64,000 nucleotides of DNA, taken from Aquabacterium fontiphilum (lineage in GTDB: Bacteria; Pseudomonadota; Gammaproteobacteria; Burkholderiales; Burkholderiaceae_C). Below, piece after piece: positions 1 to 9,423 of the stretch. The stretch is taken from contig NZ_JAAAPN010000003.1 of the NCBI RefSeq assembly GCF_009909205.1, positions 292,195 through 356,194 on the forward strand, read 5' to 3'. The notes beneath the pieces were generated by a model. That model was not told the DNA's origin and searched no databases. It saw only the letters and a program-made list of their open reading frames with translations. A program made the position numbers and the translations under genes. Each line of letters starts with the position of its first letter. Positions within the stretch are counted from its first letter, which is position 1.

Positions 1-286
1 TCTGACAGCGCGCCTGCGGGGCTGCGGGGCACGATGCCATGTAGGTGATCTTGGCTTTGTAGCGCGCATCGTTGAAGGGGTTGCCCATCCACTGGCACGC
101 CTCCTTGAACTGTGCCGGGGGCATGCTGCGGTTCTCTGCACAGTCGTTGATCACGACACGTTGTCCGGCCATGGTGAAGTCGCCTTCCAGCAGGCAGGCT
201 TTCTCGCTCGCCGCGGCCCCGCCGTGCATCACGAGCAGCGTTGACACCACGGCAATTCGGCAAACAGTTGGGCGCAGCAAGGGCAT
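1..286 (-). CDS. Small secreted protein of unknown function (3' end outside window)
   Basis: A reading frame on the minus strand starts at ATG 286, has a good GGAGGA ribosome site just upstream, and runs off the left edge, so the C-terminus is missing. The first ~26 residues form a signal peptide (MPLLRPTVCRIAVV..., then a hydrophobic stretch ending GGAAA), followed by a mature part that begins SEKACLLEG and contains several Cys residues, as in disulfide-bonded periplasmic proteins. No family is recognised. The gene is divergent from the membrane-anchored protein at 352. Confidence 0.6.
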   Translation of the reverse strand, partial: MPLLRPTVCRIAVVSTLLVMHGGAAASEKACLLEGDFTMAGQRVVINDCAENRSMPPAQFKEACQWMGNPFNDARYKAKITYMASCPAAPQARCQ

Positions 287-351
287 GAGATCCTCCAGAG
301 TGTGTATGGTTGAAGCATACAGTGGGCGAACCAACGACAGCTTCAGGGGAA

Positions 352-876
352 ATGATGAACGATGCAAGCTCTGCCATGGCCGTTTGTCTGTTCAGTCCGG
401 ATCACACGACCGCGTTGGCCACGGTCGCGGCCACCTTGGTTGCCGCTGCGGCACTTTATTTTGCCCGCTGGTATTACGTGTCCGAGCAGATGGGGCGGTT
501 GCATAACCGCTTGCTCGAGCTCAACAAGATGGCAGTCGAGCACCCGCAGGTCGCCAAGGACTTCTTCGATCTCCAGCATGCTCCCGTGCAGGGCTACTTT
601 TCGGGCGCCGCGAAGCGGGGGCGGCGGCTGTACGCGCTCAGGGGCTATGTGCTGTTCCGGCTGAACGTGTATGAAGAAGCGTTCTGCGCTACCCAGGGGC
701 CGTATGCCAGCGGGACCTCGCGCGGCAAGGCATGGCAGCACTACATCAAGAAGAGTTTCGATCACCCCTTGATCCAGGAAATGTTTGCCCAGACGGCCGA
801 TCAGTTCGACGAAGATTTTGTGCGCTTCATTGAGCGCAATGAACTGCCTGGTGGCGACCTGTATCGCCCCGACTAG
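352..876 (+). CDS. Membrane-anchored hypothetical protein
   Basis: The protein has 174 residues. ATG 352 is preferred because AGGGGA lies just upstream; a TTG at 310 in the same frame is the alternative. Residues about 20-43 form one hydrophobic helix ending in aromatic residues (ALYFARWYYV). The remainder is soluble and looks helical, with a basic patch (AAKRGRRL). It should be an inner-membrane protein with a cytoplasmic C-terminal domain. No known domain is recognised. It is divergent from the secreted protein at the left edge and convergent with the metal ATPase that ends at 907. Confidence 0.6.
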   Translation: MMNDASSAMAVCLFSPDHTTALATVAATLVAAAALYFARWYYVSEQMGRLHNRLLELNKMAVEHPQVAKDFFDLQHAPVQGYFSGAAKRGRRLYALRGYVLFRLNVYEEAFCATQGPYASGTSRGKAWQHYIKKSFDHPLIQEMFAQTADQFDEDFVRFIERNELPGGDLYRPD

Positions 877-906
877 GGCCGGTGGTCGGCAGGCAGCTGC
901 GCGACT

Positions 907-3258
907 TCAACGCCGCGCCTCTCGCAGCAAGCGCATCCCGTTGGCCACCACCAGCAGGCTGGCGCCCACATCCGCAAACACCGCCATCCACAGTGTGGCG
1001 ACACCGGCCAGTGACAGGGCCATGAACACAGCCTTGATGCCCAGGGCCAGCACGATGTTCTGCACCAGCACGCGGTGTGTGGCGTGGCTCAGACGGATGA
1101 AGCGCGCGATCTTGCGCGGGTCGTCGTCCATGATGGCGACATCGGCGGTTTCGAGGGCGGTGGCGGTGCCCGCGGCGCCCATGGCCAGACCGATGTCGGC
1201 GCGGGCCAGCGCGGGGGCGTCGTTCACCCCGTCGCCCACCATGGCCACTTCGCCGTGCTCGGCTTGCAGGGCTTCCACGGCGCGCAACTTGTCTTCGGGC
1301 ATCAAGGGGCCGCGCGCATCGTCGATGCCGATCTGGGCCGCGATGTGACGTGCGGTCTGGGCGTTGTCCCCGGTGAGCATCACGGGCTTGACACCCAGCG
1401 ACTTCAGTTGCGTCACGGCATCGCGGCTTTCCGGGCGCACAGCATCAGACACGGCCAGCAAACCGAGCACGCTGCGTTCATCCACGAGTGCGAACACCGT
1501 CTTGCCTTCATCGGCCAGCGCCTGCATGCGCGCCCGGGTGGGCGCATCGTCCAGACCCCGAGCAGCCAGCAGACCGAGGTTGCCCAATGCCACGGCACGG
1601 TCGCCCCCATCCGTCTTCGCCACGGCGGCCACGCCCTGGCCAGGCAGGCTCCTGAAACCGCTGATCGGCCACAGCGGCTGACCAGCCGCCGCGGGCTGGC
1701 TGCGCCACGCCGCCACCACGGCGCGGGCCACGGGGTGGGTGCTCTGTGCATCCAGTGAGGCCGCCAGGCGCAAGACAGACTCAATCGGGTAATCCGGGCG
1801 TCCCTCCACGTCGCTGAGCATCGGGCGCCCCTGGGTGAGCGTGCCGGTCTTGTCGAGCGCCACGGCGCGAATCCGTCGCCCCCCCTCCAGGAACACGCCG
1901 CCTTTGACCAAAATGCCCAGGCGGGCCGCGGCGGCCAGGCCAGACACCACGGTCACCGGCGTGGACACAACCAGCGCGCAGGGGCATGCGATCACCAGCA
2001 TCACCAGTGCCTGGTAGAGCCAGTCCTGCCAAGGCGCATCCGTCAGTACCGGGCCCAGCACGGCCACGCCCACCGCCACCGCCACCACGGCCGGTGTGTA
2101 CACCTGCGCAAACCGGTCCACAAAACGCTGGGTCGGCGCGCGTTGTGACTGTGCCTGCTGAATGGCGTCGGCCATGCGGGCCATCGTGCTGTGCGCGGCG
2201 GTGGCCGTGACGCTGGCCTCCACCAGACCGTCTGCCACCACGGTCCCGGCGTACAGCGGGTCACCTGGCTGTTTGTCCACGGGCAGGCTTTCGCCCGTGA
2301 TGGGCGCCTGATCTACCGCAGCGGTGCCCGCCGTCACGCGGGCATCCAGGGGCACGCGTTCGCCGGCGCGCACGCGGATCGTCTGTCCGATCTGAACGGC
2401 TTGCGCAGGGCGCTCTGCCCACACATCGGCCGCCACACCCACCCCGTCAGGGGGCGAAGCCGTCTTGACCCACGCAGTCTCTGGCGCGTAGGCCGCCAGC
2501 GACGCGACCGCCTTGCGGGCGCGTTCAAGCGACAGCGCCTCGATGGCTTCGGCCAGCGCAAACAGAAAGACCACCATGGCCGCCTCGGCCCACTGGCCGA
2601 TCACCATCGCCCCAACAACGGCCAGCGTCATCAGAAAGTAGATGTTGAGCGTGAAGTGCCGCAGCGCGATCCAACCCTTGCGCAGTGTCGGCCCGCCGGC
2701 CAGGCCCAATGACAGCAGCGCCAGCACCACCACCGGCACGCCCGATTCATCGCCTGTCTGCCAGGCCACGACCTCGGCCGCCGCTGCGCACAGGCCTGCG
2801 GCGCCGAGGGCGAACCGGGTCCGGCTGCTCAGCGCAGGCGGAGGCGGCTCAGGTCGTGCCCCCGCCTCCAGCAGGCGAGGCGCCATGCCCAGCTCGGTGA
2901 GGGCCTGCTCCAGTTCGCCCGTGTCGCTCAGGCGGTGGTACACGGTCAACTCCCTGGCCAGCAGGTTGAAATCCAGCCGCACGACGCCGGTCATGGGCTC
3001 CAACCGGTTGCGGATCAGCCGCTCTTCGGTGGGGCAGTCCATCTGGTCGATCCGATAGCGAGCCGAGGCAGCGTCTGCAGGTGGTGCGCCGGGAGCTGAC
3101 AGGCCCCTGCCCACCAGGTCCTGCGGCGTACAACAGTCATCGTGACCGGTATGACCGTCATGCGCGTGAGTGGGCGTGGCAGCCGGCGGAGGCGCCGGTA
3201 TCGGGGCGCCGACGGCGCGGATGGGGATGACCTTGCGGGTGGGGCGCGGTTCACTCAT
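907..3258 (-). CDS. Zn/Cd/Pb-exporting P1B-type ATPase (CadA/ZntA family)
   Basis: This is an inner-membrane ATPase expected to pump divalent soft metals out of the cytoplasm. All P1B landmarks are visible: a His-rich N-terminus (HAHDGHTGHDDCC), a degenerate metal-binding domain with MDCPTEE near residue 73, the TGES actuator loop, the CPC metal-transport motif (IACPCALVVSTP), DKTGTLT phosphorylation site, STHP and GDGVNDAPAL. CPC followed by VVSTPVTVV is typical of the Zn/Cd/Pb subgroup rather than the copper one. The frame stays open to 3954, but that extension lies antisense to the patatin gene, so ATG 3258 (783 residues) is used; ATG 3309 is possible. Neither start has a clear Shine-Dalgarno. 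No metal regulator is adjacent. A paralogue lies at 55147. Confidence 0.9.
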   Translation of the reverse strand: MSEPRPTRKVIPIRAVGAPIPAPPPAATPTHAHDGHTGHDDCCTPQDLVGRGLSAPGAPPADAASARYRIDQMDCPTEERLIRNRLEPMTGVVRLDFNLLARELTVYHRLSDTGELEQALTELGMAPRLLEAGARPEPPPPALSSRTRFALGAAGLCAAAAEVVAWQTGDESGVPVVVLALLSLGLAGGPTLRKGWIALRHFTLNIYFLMTLAVVGAMVIGQWAEAAMVVFLFALAEAIEALSLERARKAVASLAAYAPETAWVKTASPPDGVGVAADVWAERPAQAVQIGQTIRVRAGERVPLDARVTAGTAAVDQAPITGESLPVDKQPGDPLYAGTVVADGLVEASVTATAAHSTMARMADAIQQAQSQRAPTQRFVDRFAQVYTPAVVAVAVGVAVLGPVLTDAPWQDWLYQALVMLVIACPCALVVSTPVTVVSGLAAAARLGILVKGGVFLEGGRRIRAVALDKTGTLTQGRPMLSDVEGRPDYPIESVLRLAASLDAQSTHPVARAVVAAWRSQPAAAGQPLWPISGFRSLPGQGVAAVAKTDGGDRAVALGNLGLLAARGLDDAPTRARMQALADEGKTVFALVDERSVLGLLAVSDAVRPESRDAVTQLKSLGVKPVMLTGDNAQTARHIAAQIGIDDARGPLMPEDKLRAVEALQAEHGEVAMVGDGVNDAPALARADIGLAMGAAGTATALETADVAIMDDDPRKIARFIRLSHATHRVLVQNIVLALGIKAVFMALSLAGVATLWMAVFADVGASLLVVANGMRLLREARR

Positions 3259-3351
3259 GGGCGGAGGGGAGCCATCGGGCGCGTGGCCTTGCACAATCAC
3301 ACGCCACATTGGACACCGATTTGACGCAGCCTGCTGAGCTATCCTCACTGC

Positions 3352-4422
3352 ATGAAGGCTTTGCACATCCACGCGGGCGAACGCGCCCGCCAGCACATTG
3401 CGCGCCAAGGGCTGACGCCAGACGATGTGCGACTCGTGCCTGCGGCAGCAGGGGGGCCGAAAGGCCTGATGCTGACGCACTTGGACCAGCATCTGTTCGG
3501 TGAGTGGCTGCCGCGGTCGCAGCACACCGTGCACCTGGTGGGCGCGTCGATTGGCGCTTGGCGCATGGCGACTGCGGCCATGCCCGATGCGGCCGCGGCG
3601 TTCGCTGCCCTGGCCCATGGCTACATCCACCAGCACATCGAGCCCGAGCCGGGGCGCCGGTTTCCGTCGGCCGCCCGGATCACCGCAGGCTTCACCCAAA
3701 CCTTGCAGGATTTCTTCGGCGATGCGGTACCGGCGCTGCTTGCGCACAACCGCTTCAAGCTGCACGTGTTGACGTCGCGCGGCCGGCAGGTGCTGCATCG
3801 TGGTACGCCAGCACGCACTGCCCTGGGCTTTGCCGGGCTGGCCCTGAGCAACACGCTGAGCCGCAAGGCAGTGGGCGCCTTTCTGGAGCGCACGGTCTTC
3901 TCCGCCGATGGCGGCGCGCTGCCCGTGCCCCTGAACGACCTGCCCACCCGCCACGTGGCGCTCACGGCCGACAACTTCATGCCCGCCATGCTGGCCTCAT
4001 GCAGCATCCCCTTCATGCTGGAAGCGGTGCAGGCCATCCCCGGGGCACCAGCCGGTGCGCATTGGGACGGCGGGCTGGTGGACTACCACTTCCACTGGCC
4101 TTACGCCTCGATGAAGGAAGGGCTGGTGCTGTATCCCCACTTTCAGCGCCAGGTCGTGCCAGGCTGGCTGGACAAGGGCTTGCGCTGGCGCCACCGGCCG
4201 ACCCCCTGGCTGGACAACCTCGTCGTGCTGGCGCCCAACCCGGCCTGGGTGCGCACGCTGCCGCGCGGCAAGCTACCGGATCGCACAGATTTCAAGCAGC
4301 TTGCCCCCGCCGAGCGCATGGCGGTGTGGACCGAAGCGGTAGGGCGCTCGCGCCAGTTGGCCGATGAGTGGCAAAGCTGGCTGGCCCGCGGTTGCCCGGC
4401 CGACGAGTTGCAGCCGCTGTGA
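3352..4422 (+). CDS. Patatin-like phospholipase family protein
   Basis: This is a predicted serine lipid acyl hydrolase of 356 residues. The nucleophile elbow GASIG (Ser66) and the second member of the catalytic dyad, DGG (Asp239), are both present, as is an oxyanion-type glycine-rich stretch (AAAGGPKG, residues 31-38). There is no signal peptide, so it should be cytoplasmic. It starts 42-93 bp from the divergent ATPase, depending on that gene's start. The lipid substrate cannot be told from the sequence. Confidence 0.85.
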   Translation: MKALHIHAGERARQHIARQGLTPDDVRLVPAAAGGPKGLMLTHLDQHLFGEWLPRSQHTVHLVGASIGAWRMATAAMPDAAAAFAALAHGYIHQHIEPEPGRRFPSAARITAGFTQTLQDFFGDAVPALLAHNRFKLHVLTSRGRQVLHRGTPARTALGFAGLALSNTLSRKAVGAFLERTVFSADGGALPVPLNDLPTRHVALTADNFMPAMLASCSIPFMLEAVQAIPGAPAGAHWDGGLVDYHFHWPYASMKEGLVLYPHFQRQVVPGWLDKGLRWRHRPTPWLDNLVVLAPNPAWVRTLPRGKLPDRTDFKQLAPAERMAVWTEAVGRSRQLADEWQSWLARGCPADELQPL

Positions 4423-4453
4423 GGAATAAGCAGCAACTGGCTACACTGATGGC

Positions 4454-5794
4454 ATGGATTCAGCCAACAGCCTGTTCCTGATTGCGGCCCTGATTGCGGC
4501 CAGCGCATTCTTTTCGATCACCGAGCTCTCTGTGGCGGCCGCGCGGCGCATCCGCCTGCGCCAGATGGCCGACCAGGGCGATGCACGTGCGTTGCGCGTG
4601 ATGGCCGTGCAGGATGAGCCAGGCGACTTCTTCACTGCCATCCAGATTGGTGTCAACGTGGTCGCCATCTTGGGCGGCGTGGTCGGGGAGGGGGCCTTTG
4701 CACCGCTGGTCATGCAGTGGCTGCCTGGCTGGCTCGTGCCCGCTCAGCATGCGGCCTCGGTGGCCAGCGTCGTGTCTTTCGTGCTGGTCACCAGTCTGTT
4801 CGTGCTGCTGGCCGATCTGTTTCCGAAGCGCCTGGGCATGACTGCGCCGGAACAGATTGCGGTGCGCGTGGTCGGGCCCATGTTTGCTTTCCTCGGATTG
4901 ACACGGCCCATCGTCTGGTTCTTCAAGCGGCTGACCGATACGCTGTTTCGCGGCCTCGGGTTGCCAGAGCGACGAGACGATGCGATCACCCCTGACGACA
5001 TCCTGGCCATGGCCCAGGCGGGGGCAGAGTCCGGCGCCATCAATACGCCCGAGCATCACGTCATCGAGAACGTGATCGAGCTGGACACCCGTGTGGTTAG
5101 CAGCGCCATGACCCCGCGCGACCGGATCGTCTACCTGCTGCGTGATGACACCGAGGCGCTGATTCGTGCCCGCATCGACCAGAGCCCGCATTCGACCTAC
5201 CTGGTTTGCGACGGCGACATCGACCACGTGGTGGGTTATGTCGATGCCAAGTACTTGCTCAGCCGTGTCATCAACAACCAGCCCATCGATCTACAGGCCG
5301 AAGGTCTGATCAAGAAGGTGCTGAGCGTGCCTGACCGCCTCACCCTGTCAGAGATGCTCACCCAGTTCCGCCAGGCCTACGAAGACTTCGCAGTCATCGT
5401 CAACGAGTACAGCCTGGTGGTGGGCATCATCACGCTCAACGATGTGATGAACACCGTGATGGGCAGCCTGGTGGCGCCTTTGGATGAAGACCTCATCGTG
5501 CAGCGCGATGCCGATTCGTGGCTGATCGACGGCGTCACGCCCATCCCCGACGTGCTGCGCGCGCTTGATCTCGACAGCCTGCCCCACGAAGACGAATACG
5601 AAACCCTGGCAGGCTTCCTGATGGTGATGCTCAGGCGCATCCCGCGCCGCACTGACAGCGTCACCTACGGCGGTTACCGCTTCGAGGTCATCGACGTGGA
5701 CAACTACAAGATCGACCAGGTGATGGTGACGCGGCAGCCAGCAGCTGCCGCGTCAACCGGCGATCACATCGACGCGGACAGCAGCGCGCGGTAA
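4454..5794 (+). CDS. CNNM/CBS-domain membrane protein (hemolysin C / CorC-like)
   Basis: The protein (446 residues) has the family layout: an N-terminal CNNM (DUF21) membrane domain with several hydrophobic helices (about residues 5-160), a pair of CBS domains (about 200-340, including STYLVCDGDIDHVVGYVD), and a C-terminal CorC_HlyC domain (about 350-435). Relatives are linked to magnesium/cobalt homeostasis; the hemolysin name is historical. It follows the patatin gene by 31 bp and may be co-transcribed. Its 3' end overlaps the convergent alcohol dehydrogenase by about 31 bp. Confidence 0.88.
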   Translation: MDSANSLFLIAALIAASAFFSITELSVAAARRIRLRQMADQGDARALRVMAVQDEPGDFFTAIQIGVNVVAILGGVVGEGAFAPLVMQWLPGWLVPAQHAASVASVVSFVLVTSLFVLLADLFPKRLGMTAPEQIAVRVVGPMFAFLGLTRPIVWFFKRLTDTLFRGLGLPERRDDAITPDDILAMAQAGAESGAINTPEHHVIENVIELDTRVVSSAMTPRDRIVYLLRDDTEALIRARIDQSPHSTYLVCDGDIDHVVGYVDAKYLLSRVINNQPIDLQAEGLIKKVLSVPDRLTLSEMLTQFRQAYEDFAVIVNEYSLVVGIITLNDVMNTVMGSLVAPLDEDLIVQRDADSWLIDGVTPIPDVLRALDLDSLPHEDEYETLAGFLMVMLRRIPRRTDSVTYGGYRFEVIDVDNYKIDQVMVTRQPAAAASTGDHIDADSSAR

Positions 5795-6900
5795 TCGTCG
5801 GCCGTGGCGATGCGCGGGTTGGTCTTGTGGCAGTGATCGGCCAGGGCGCCGGTGATCACGCGGTCGAACCAATCGGTCTGAACGCCCAACTCGCCCAGCC
5901 CTTTGGGCAGACCCAGTTGCGCATTCAGATCGCGGATGGCAGCGGGAATGTCGCCGCCGGATGACAGCCCCATGACGCGCGCCATGCGGTCAAGGCGACG
6001 CTCTTTCTGGATGGACTCGGCCTCGGCGTTGAAGGCCACCACCGCGGGCAGGAACATGGCGTTGAGCGTGCCGTGGTGCAGTTTGGGATTCACGCCGCCC
6101 AGGCTGTGGCTCAGGCTGTGGACGGCACCCAGGCCTTTTTGAAAGGCCATGGCGCCCTGCATCGAAGCGCTCATCATGTTGAGTCGGGCCTCCCGGTCGC
6201 TGCCGTCGCGGGTGGCGCGCACGATGTGATGCCAGGCACGCTCCAGGCCGTCCAGCGCGATGCCGTCCGCCGGCGGGTTGAACGCCGGTGCCATGAAGGT
6301 CTCCATACAGTGGGCGATGGCGTCCATGCCGGTGGCGGCCGTCAGCGCGGGGGGCAGTCCCAGCGTGAGTTCCGGATCACAGATGGCGGCCTTGGGCATC
6401 AGGTTCCAGGAGTGGAAGCCCAGCTTGCGCCCATCGTCCACGATCACGATGGCGCCCCGCGCCACTTCGCTGCCGGTGCCCGCCGTGGTCGGCACCGCGA
6501 TCACCGGCGCGGCCTGGGCGGTGATGCGAGGCGAGCCGCCCTCGATGGTGGCGTAGGTCTTCAGTGGCCCGGGGTGGGTGGCCATGATGGCCAGGCCCTT
6601 GGCCAGGTCGATGCTGGAGCCGCCGCCCACGGCGATCAGGCCATCGCATCGGCCAGCCTCCCAGACCGCCAGCGCGGCGCGCACAGACGCCTCCGTCGGG
6701 TTGGGCGGCGTCTGGTCGAACACCGTGACGGGGACATCCTTGAGCGCATCCAGCGCTTTCTGCAGCACCCCTGCGGCGCGCACGCCCGCATCGGTCACGA
6801 TCAACGGGCGCTGAATGCCGATGCGCGCGCATTCGTCTGCCAGCAGCCGGATGGCGCCGTATTCGAACTGGATCTGTGTCAGGTAGAGGATGGTGGCCAT
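5764..6900 (-). CDS. Iron-containing alcohol dehydrogenase
   Basis: This is a cytoplasmic NAD(P)-dependent group III alcohol dehydrogenase of 378 residues. The nucleotide-binding GGGSSIDLAK lies near residue 92. The metal ligands expected by comparison with FucO are visible: D193 and H197 in GMDAIAHCMETF, H261 in AVHSLSHSLGG and H276 in LHHGTLN. It is divergent from a TetR regulator, and the 213-bp gap carries palindromes. The substrate is unknown; the fatty-acid block across the gap makes a short- or medium-chain alcohol or aldehyde plausible, but that is inference. Confidence 0.9.
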   Translation of the reverse strand: MATILYLTQIQFEYGAIRLLADECARIGIQRPLIVTDAGVRAAGVLQKALDALKDVPVTVFDQTPPNPTEASVRAALAVWEAGRCDGLIAVGGGSSIDLAKGLAIMATHPGPLKTYATIEGGSPRITAQAAPVIAVPTTAGTGSEVARGAIVIVDDGRKLGFHSWNLMPKAAICDPELTLGLPPALTAATGMDAIAHCMETFMAPAFNPPADGIALDGLERAWHHIVRATRDGSDREARLNMMSASMQGAMAFQKGLGAVHSLSHSLGGVNPKLHHGTLNAMFLPAVVAFNAEAESIQKERRLDRMARVMGLSSGGDIPAAIRDLNAQLGLPKGLGELGVQTDWFDRVITGALADHCHKTNPRIATADDYRALLSASM

Positions 6901-7059
6901 GGTGTCTCGCTCAGGTGTGGTTGTCGGGCTGCGTTGACCGCGTCACAACACACTGTAGCAATGCGGCGCCAGGGCGGAGCGACCCCCGCGATTGCGGGTA
7001 TACCCATTTTTGTCGACGGTCTGTCGTGTCACGACGCCGACTCTGGCATACCATACGCA

Positions 7060-7088
7060 CCCGTTACATGAAACGGGCGTTTGAAACG
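7060..7088. promoter_or_regulatory. Candidate TetR operators (two palindromes)
   Basis: Two adjacent dyads sit just before the TetR gene. Positions 7060-7077 read CCCGTT-A-CATG-A-AACGGG (8 of 9 base pairs match) and 7078-7088 read CGTTT-G-AAACG (perfect). Both contain CGTT/AACG half-sites. The position is right for autoregulation and for control of the divergent alcohol dehydrogenase. Binding is inferred. Confidence 0.45.
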
Positions 7089-7113
7089 TTCGTACTGCGG
7101 AGCGTGCATTTCC

Positions 7114-7896
7114 ATGGCCAGCGCAGCCCCCCGGCTTTCACCTGCAGATACCAAGACCCGCATCCTCGACGCAGCCGAGACGCTGTTCGTCCAGGGCGGG
7201 TTCGAATCCATGTCCATGCGGCAGATCACCAGCGCCGCAGGGGTGAACCTGGCTGCCGCCAACTATCACTTCGGCAGCAAGGACGCGCTGATCCAGGCCG
7301 TGCTGGCGCGACAACTCGACCCACTCAACGATCACCGCATCGCCATGCTCGATGTGCTGGAGCGCCACCTTGGCGCCAAACTGCGCTGCGAACACGTGCT
7401 GGTGGCCATGTTCCTGCCGGCGGTGCGCATGGGCCGCGGCACCAGCGAGTCGGCCCGCCGCTACCTGCATTTCCTCGGGCGGGCGTACACGGACCCGTCG
7501 CCAGTGGTGCGCGAATTCATCGACACGCATTACGTGCAGACGCTGGCGCGCTTTTTCTTTGCCTTTCAGCGCACGCTGCCCGATCTGGCGCGTGAAGACC
7601 TGGGCTTTCGACTGAACTTTGCCATGGGCGCCCTGGCGGGCATCCTGGCCGGCGGCAACACGCAGCGCCTGATCCGCGAGTTCACGCAGGGGCAGGGCGA
7701 CCACGAGGCCATGATCTTGTCGCGCTTGGTTTCCCTGATGGTTGCTGCGCTGCGCGCACCGCTGCCGGGGCCGAGTGAAACCAATCTGATCGACGAAATC
7801 GTGCACCTGCCCGGGCTCGCCAGCCTGGGACTGCCCCCCGATGTTCCCCCCGCGTCTGCGCCTGAACCGGCGCAGGCGGCCTCGCTTCAGAACTGA
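7114..7896 (+). CDS. TetR/AcrR family transcriptional regulator
   Basis: The 260-residue protein has an N-terminal TetR helix-turn-helix (TRILDAAETLF, MSMRQITSAAGVN, ANYHFGSKDALI) and a long C-terminal ligand domain. ATG 7114 is chosen because GGAG precedes it; a TTG at 7081 lies upstream but would fall inside the palindrome cluster. It heads a block encoding ketoacyl reductase, hydratase, thiolase and acyl-CoA ligase, so an acyl-CoA-type effector is likely. That effector is inferred from neighbours, not from the protein. Confidence 0.9.
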   Translation: MASAAPRLSPADTKTRILDAAETLFVQGGFESMSMRQITSAAGVNLAAANYHFGSKDALIQAVLARQLDPLNDHRIAMLDVLERHLGAKLRCEHVLVAMFLPAVRMGRGTSESARRYLHFLGRAYTDPSPVVREFIDTHYVQTLARFFFAFQRTLPDLAREDLGFRLNFAMGALAGILAGGNTQRLIREFTQGQGDHEAMILSRLVSLMVAALRAPLPGPSETNLIDEIVHLPGLASLGLPPDVPPASAPEPAQAASLQN

Positions 7897-7997
7897 GGTG
7901 AGTGCTGTTTCGCCGCGACACCGGTAGGTATCGCATCCGACCCACCTGGCCGATCGACACTGTTCACGTTCACGGCCCTGTACCTTGAAAGACACGC

Positions 7998-9407
7998 ATG
8001 AAAGACGGTTACCTGGACTTTGCCAACTCGCCCATGGGCGCCAAGCTCGTCAATGCGCTGGGGTTGCCCAAGCCCATGCAACTGGAGCGTTACAAGGCCG
8101 GTCAGCCTGTTGTGCGCGGTACCGTGCTGGTGGGCGGTGGCGGTGAGCCGCAGTTGCTGTCGCAGCTTGCGGCCTTTTTCAAGGACATCGGCGCGCAGAC
8201 GCTGGCCCACGAGCGCCTGCCGCAGTGGGTGTCGGTGGCCAACCAGGCGGGCCTGACCACGGGCCGCTGGGGTGGCAATGGTCAACCCGGCGAGAAGGTC
8301 AAGGCCCTGGTATTCGACGCCACAGGCCTGGAAGACAGCACGCAGAGCGATGCGCTGTACTGGTTCTTCCACGACGCCGCTCGTTCGTTGCTGCCCTGTG
8401 GCCGCGTGGTGGTGATCGGCCGCCCGCCCGAAGACTGCGCCTCGCACCGCAAGGCAACCGTCCAGCGTTCGCTCGAGGGCCTGACCCGCTCGCTGGGCAA
8501 GGAACTCAAGAAGGGCGCCACGGCCCAACTCGTCTACGTGGCCGAGGGCGCCGAGGGCGAGATGGAGTCGACGCTGCGCTTCCTGTTGTCGCCACGCTCG
8601 GCCTACGTGTCGGCCCAGGTGATCCGCATTGGCCGCCCCGTGGGCGAGGTCGTGAAGCCGGCTGACTGGGGTCAGGCCCTGGCCGGCAAGAAGGTTCTGG
8701 TGACCGGTGCCTCGCGTGGCATCGGCGAGGCCATCGCCGAGGTGGTGGTGCGCGAGGGCGGGCAGGTGATCTGCCTGGACGTGCCCCAAGCCCAGGCCCC
8801 GCTCGAAGCGGTGGCCAAGCGCCTGGGCGGCAAGGCGATCGCGCTGGACATCGGCGCGCCCGACGCCCCGGCCAAACTCATCGAGGCTGCCAAGGCCGAT
8901 GGCGGCTGGGACGTGCTGGTGCACAACGCCGGCATCACCCGCGACAAGACGATTGCCAACATGAAGGAGCACCTGTGGCAGCTGACGGTCAACGTCAACC
9001 TGTCCACCCAGGAGCGCATCAATGAAGCCATGGTCGAGAGTGGCGCGCTCAAGGCTGGCGGCCGCATCGTCTGCGTCTCGTCGATCTCGGGCATCGCCGG
9101 CAACATGGGCCAGACCAACTACGCCGTCTCCAAGGCCGGCGTGATCGGCATGGTGCAGAGCACCGCGCCCATCTACGCGCAAAAGGGCATCACCATCAAC
9201 GCGGTGGCGCCTGGCTTCATCGAGACCCAGATGACGGCCGCCATCCCGTTCGCCATCCGCGAGGCCGGTCGCCGCATGAACTCCATGAGCCAGGGCGGCC
9301 AGCCCGTGGACGTGGCCGAGGCCATCTGCTGGTTCGCCAGCCCCGCCTCCAGCGGCCTGACGGGCAACGTCATCCGCGTGTGTGGTCAGAGCCTGATCGG
9401 CGCCTGA
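7998..9407 (+). CDS. 3-oxoacyl-ACP reductase, long FabG4-like form
   Basis: This is an NADP(H)-dependent short-chain reductase acting on 3-oxoacyl thioesters. It has 469 residues, nearly twice a standard FabG. The C-terminal half carries the reductase: TGASRGIG (236-243), NAG (310-312), Ser362, Tyr375 and Lys379. The N-terminal ~220 residues form a second, degenerate domain without these motifs, as in high-molecular-weight FabG4 proteins. It is followed 16 bp later by the MaoC hydratase and then a thiolase, which together would interconvert acyl-CoA chain-elongation or beta-oxidation intermediates. Confidence 0.9.
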   Translation: MKDGYLDFANSPMGAKLVNALGLPKPMQLERYKAGQPVVRGTVLVGGGGEPQLLSQLAAFFKDIGAQTLAHERLPQWVSVANQAGLTTGRWGGNGQPGEKVKALVFDATGLEDSTQSDALYWFFHDAARSLLPCGRVVVIGRPPEDCASHRKATVQRSLEGLTRSLGKELKKGATAQLVYVAEGAEGEMESTLRFLLSPRSAYVSAQVIRIGRPVGEVVKPADWGQALAGKKVLVTGASRGIGEAIAEVVVREGGQVICLDVPQAQAPLEAVAKRLGGKAIALDIGAPDAPAKLIEAAKADGGWDVLVHNAGITRDKTIANMKEHLWQLTVNVNLSTQERINEAMVESGALKAGGRIVCVSSISGIAGNMGQTNYAVSKAGVIGMVQSTAPIYAQKGITINAVAPGFIETQMTAAIPFAIREAGRRMNSMSQGGQPVDVAEAICWFASPASSGLTGNVIRVCGQSLIGA

Positions 9408-9423
9408 GCAGAGCGCAGCAGTC

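Noticed and set aside
3259..3954. N-terminal extension of the metal ATPase frame
   Set aside because: It is antisense to the patatin gene, and the extension has no P-type ATPase features.
7190..7215. GGTTCGAATCC-like sequence resembling a tRNA T-arm
   Set aside because: It lies within the TetR coding region and no cloverleaf can be formed around it.
7138..7995. Long minus-strand frame antisense to the TetR gene
   Set aside because: It is a shadow frame of GC-rich coding DNA; the plus strand has clear TetR motifs.
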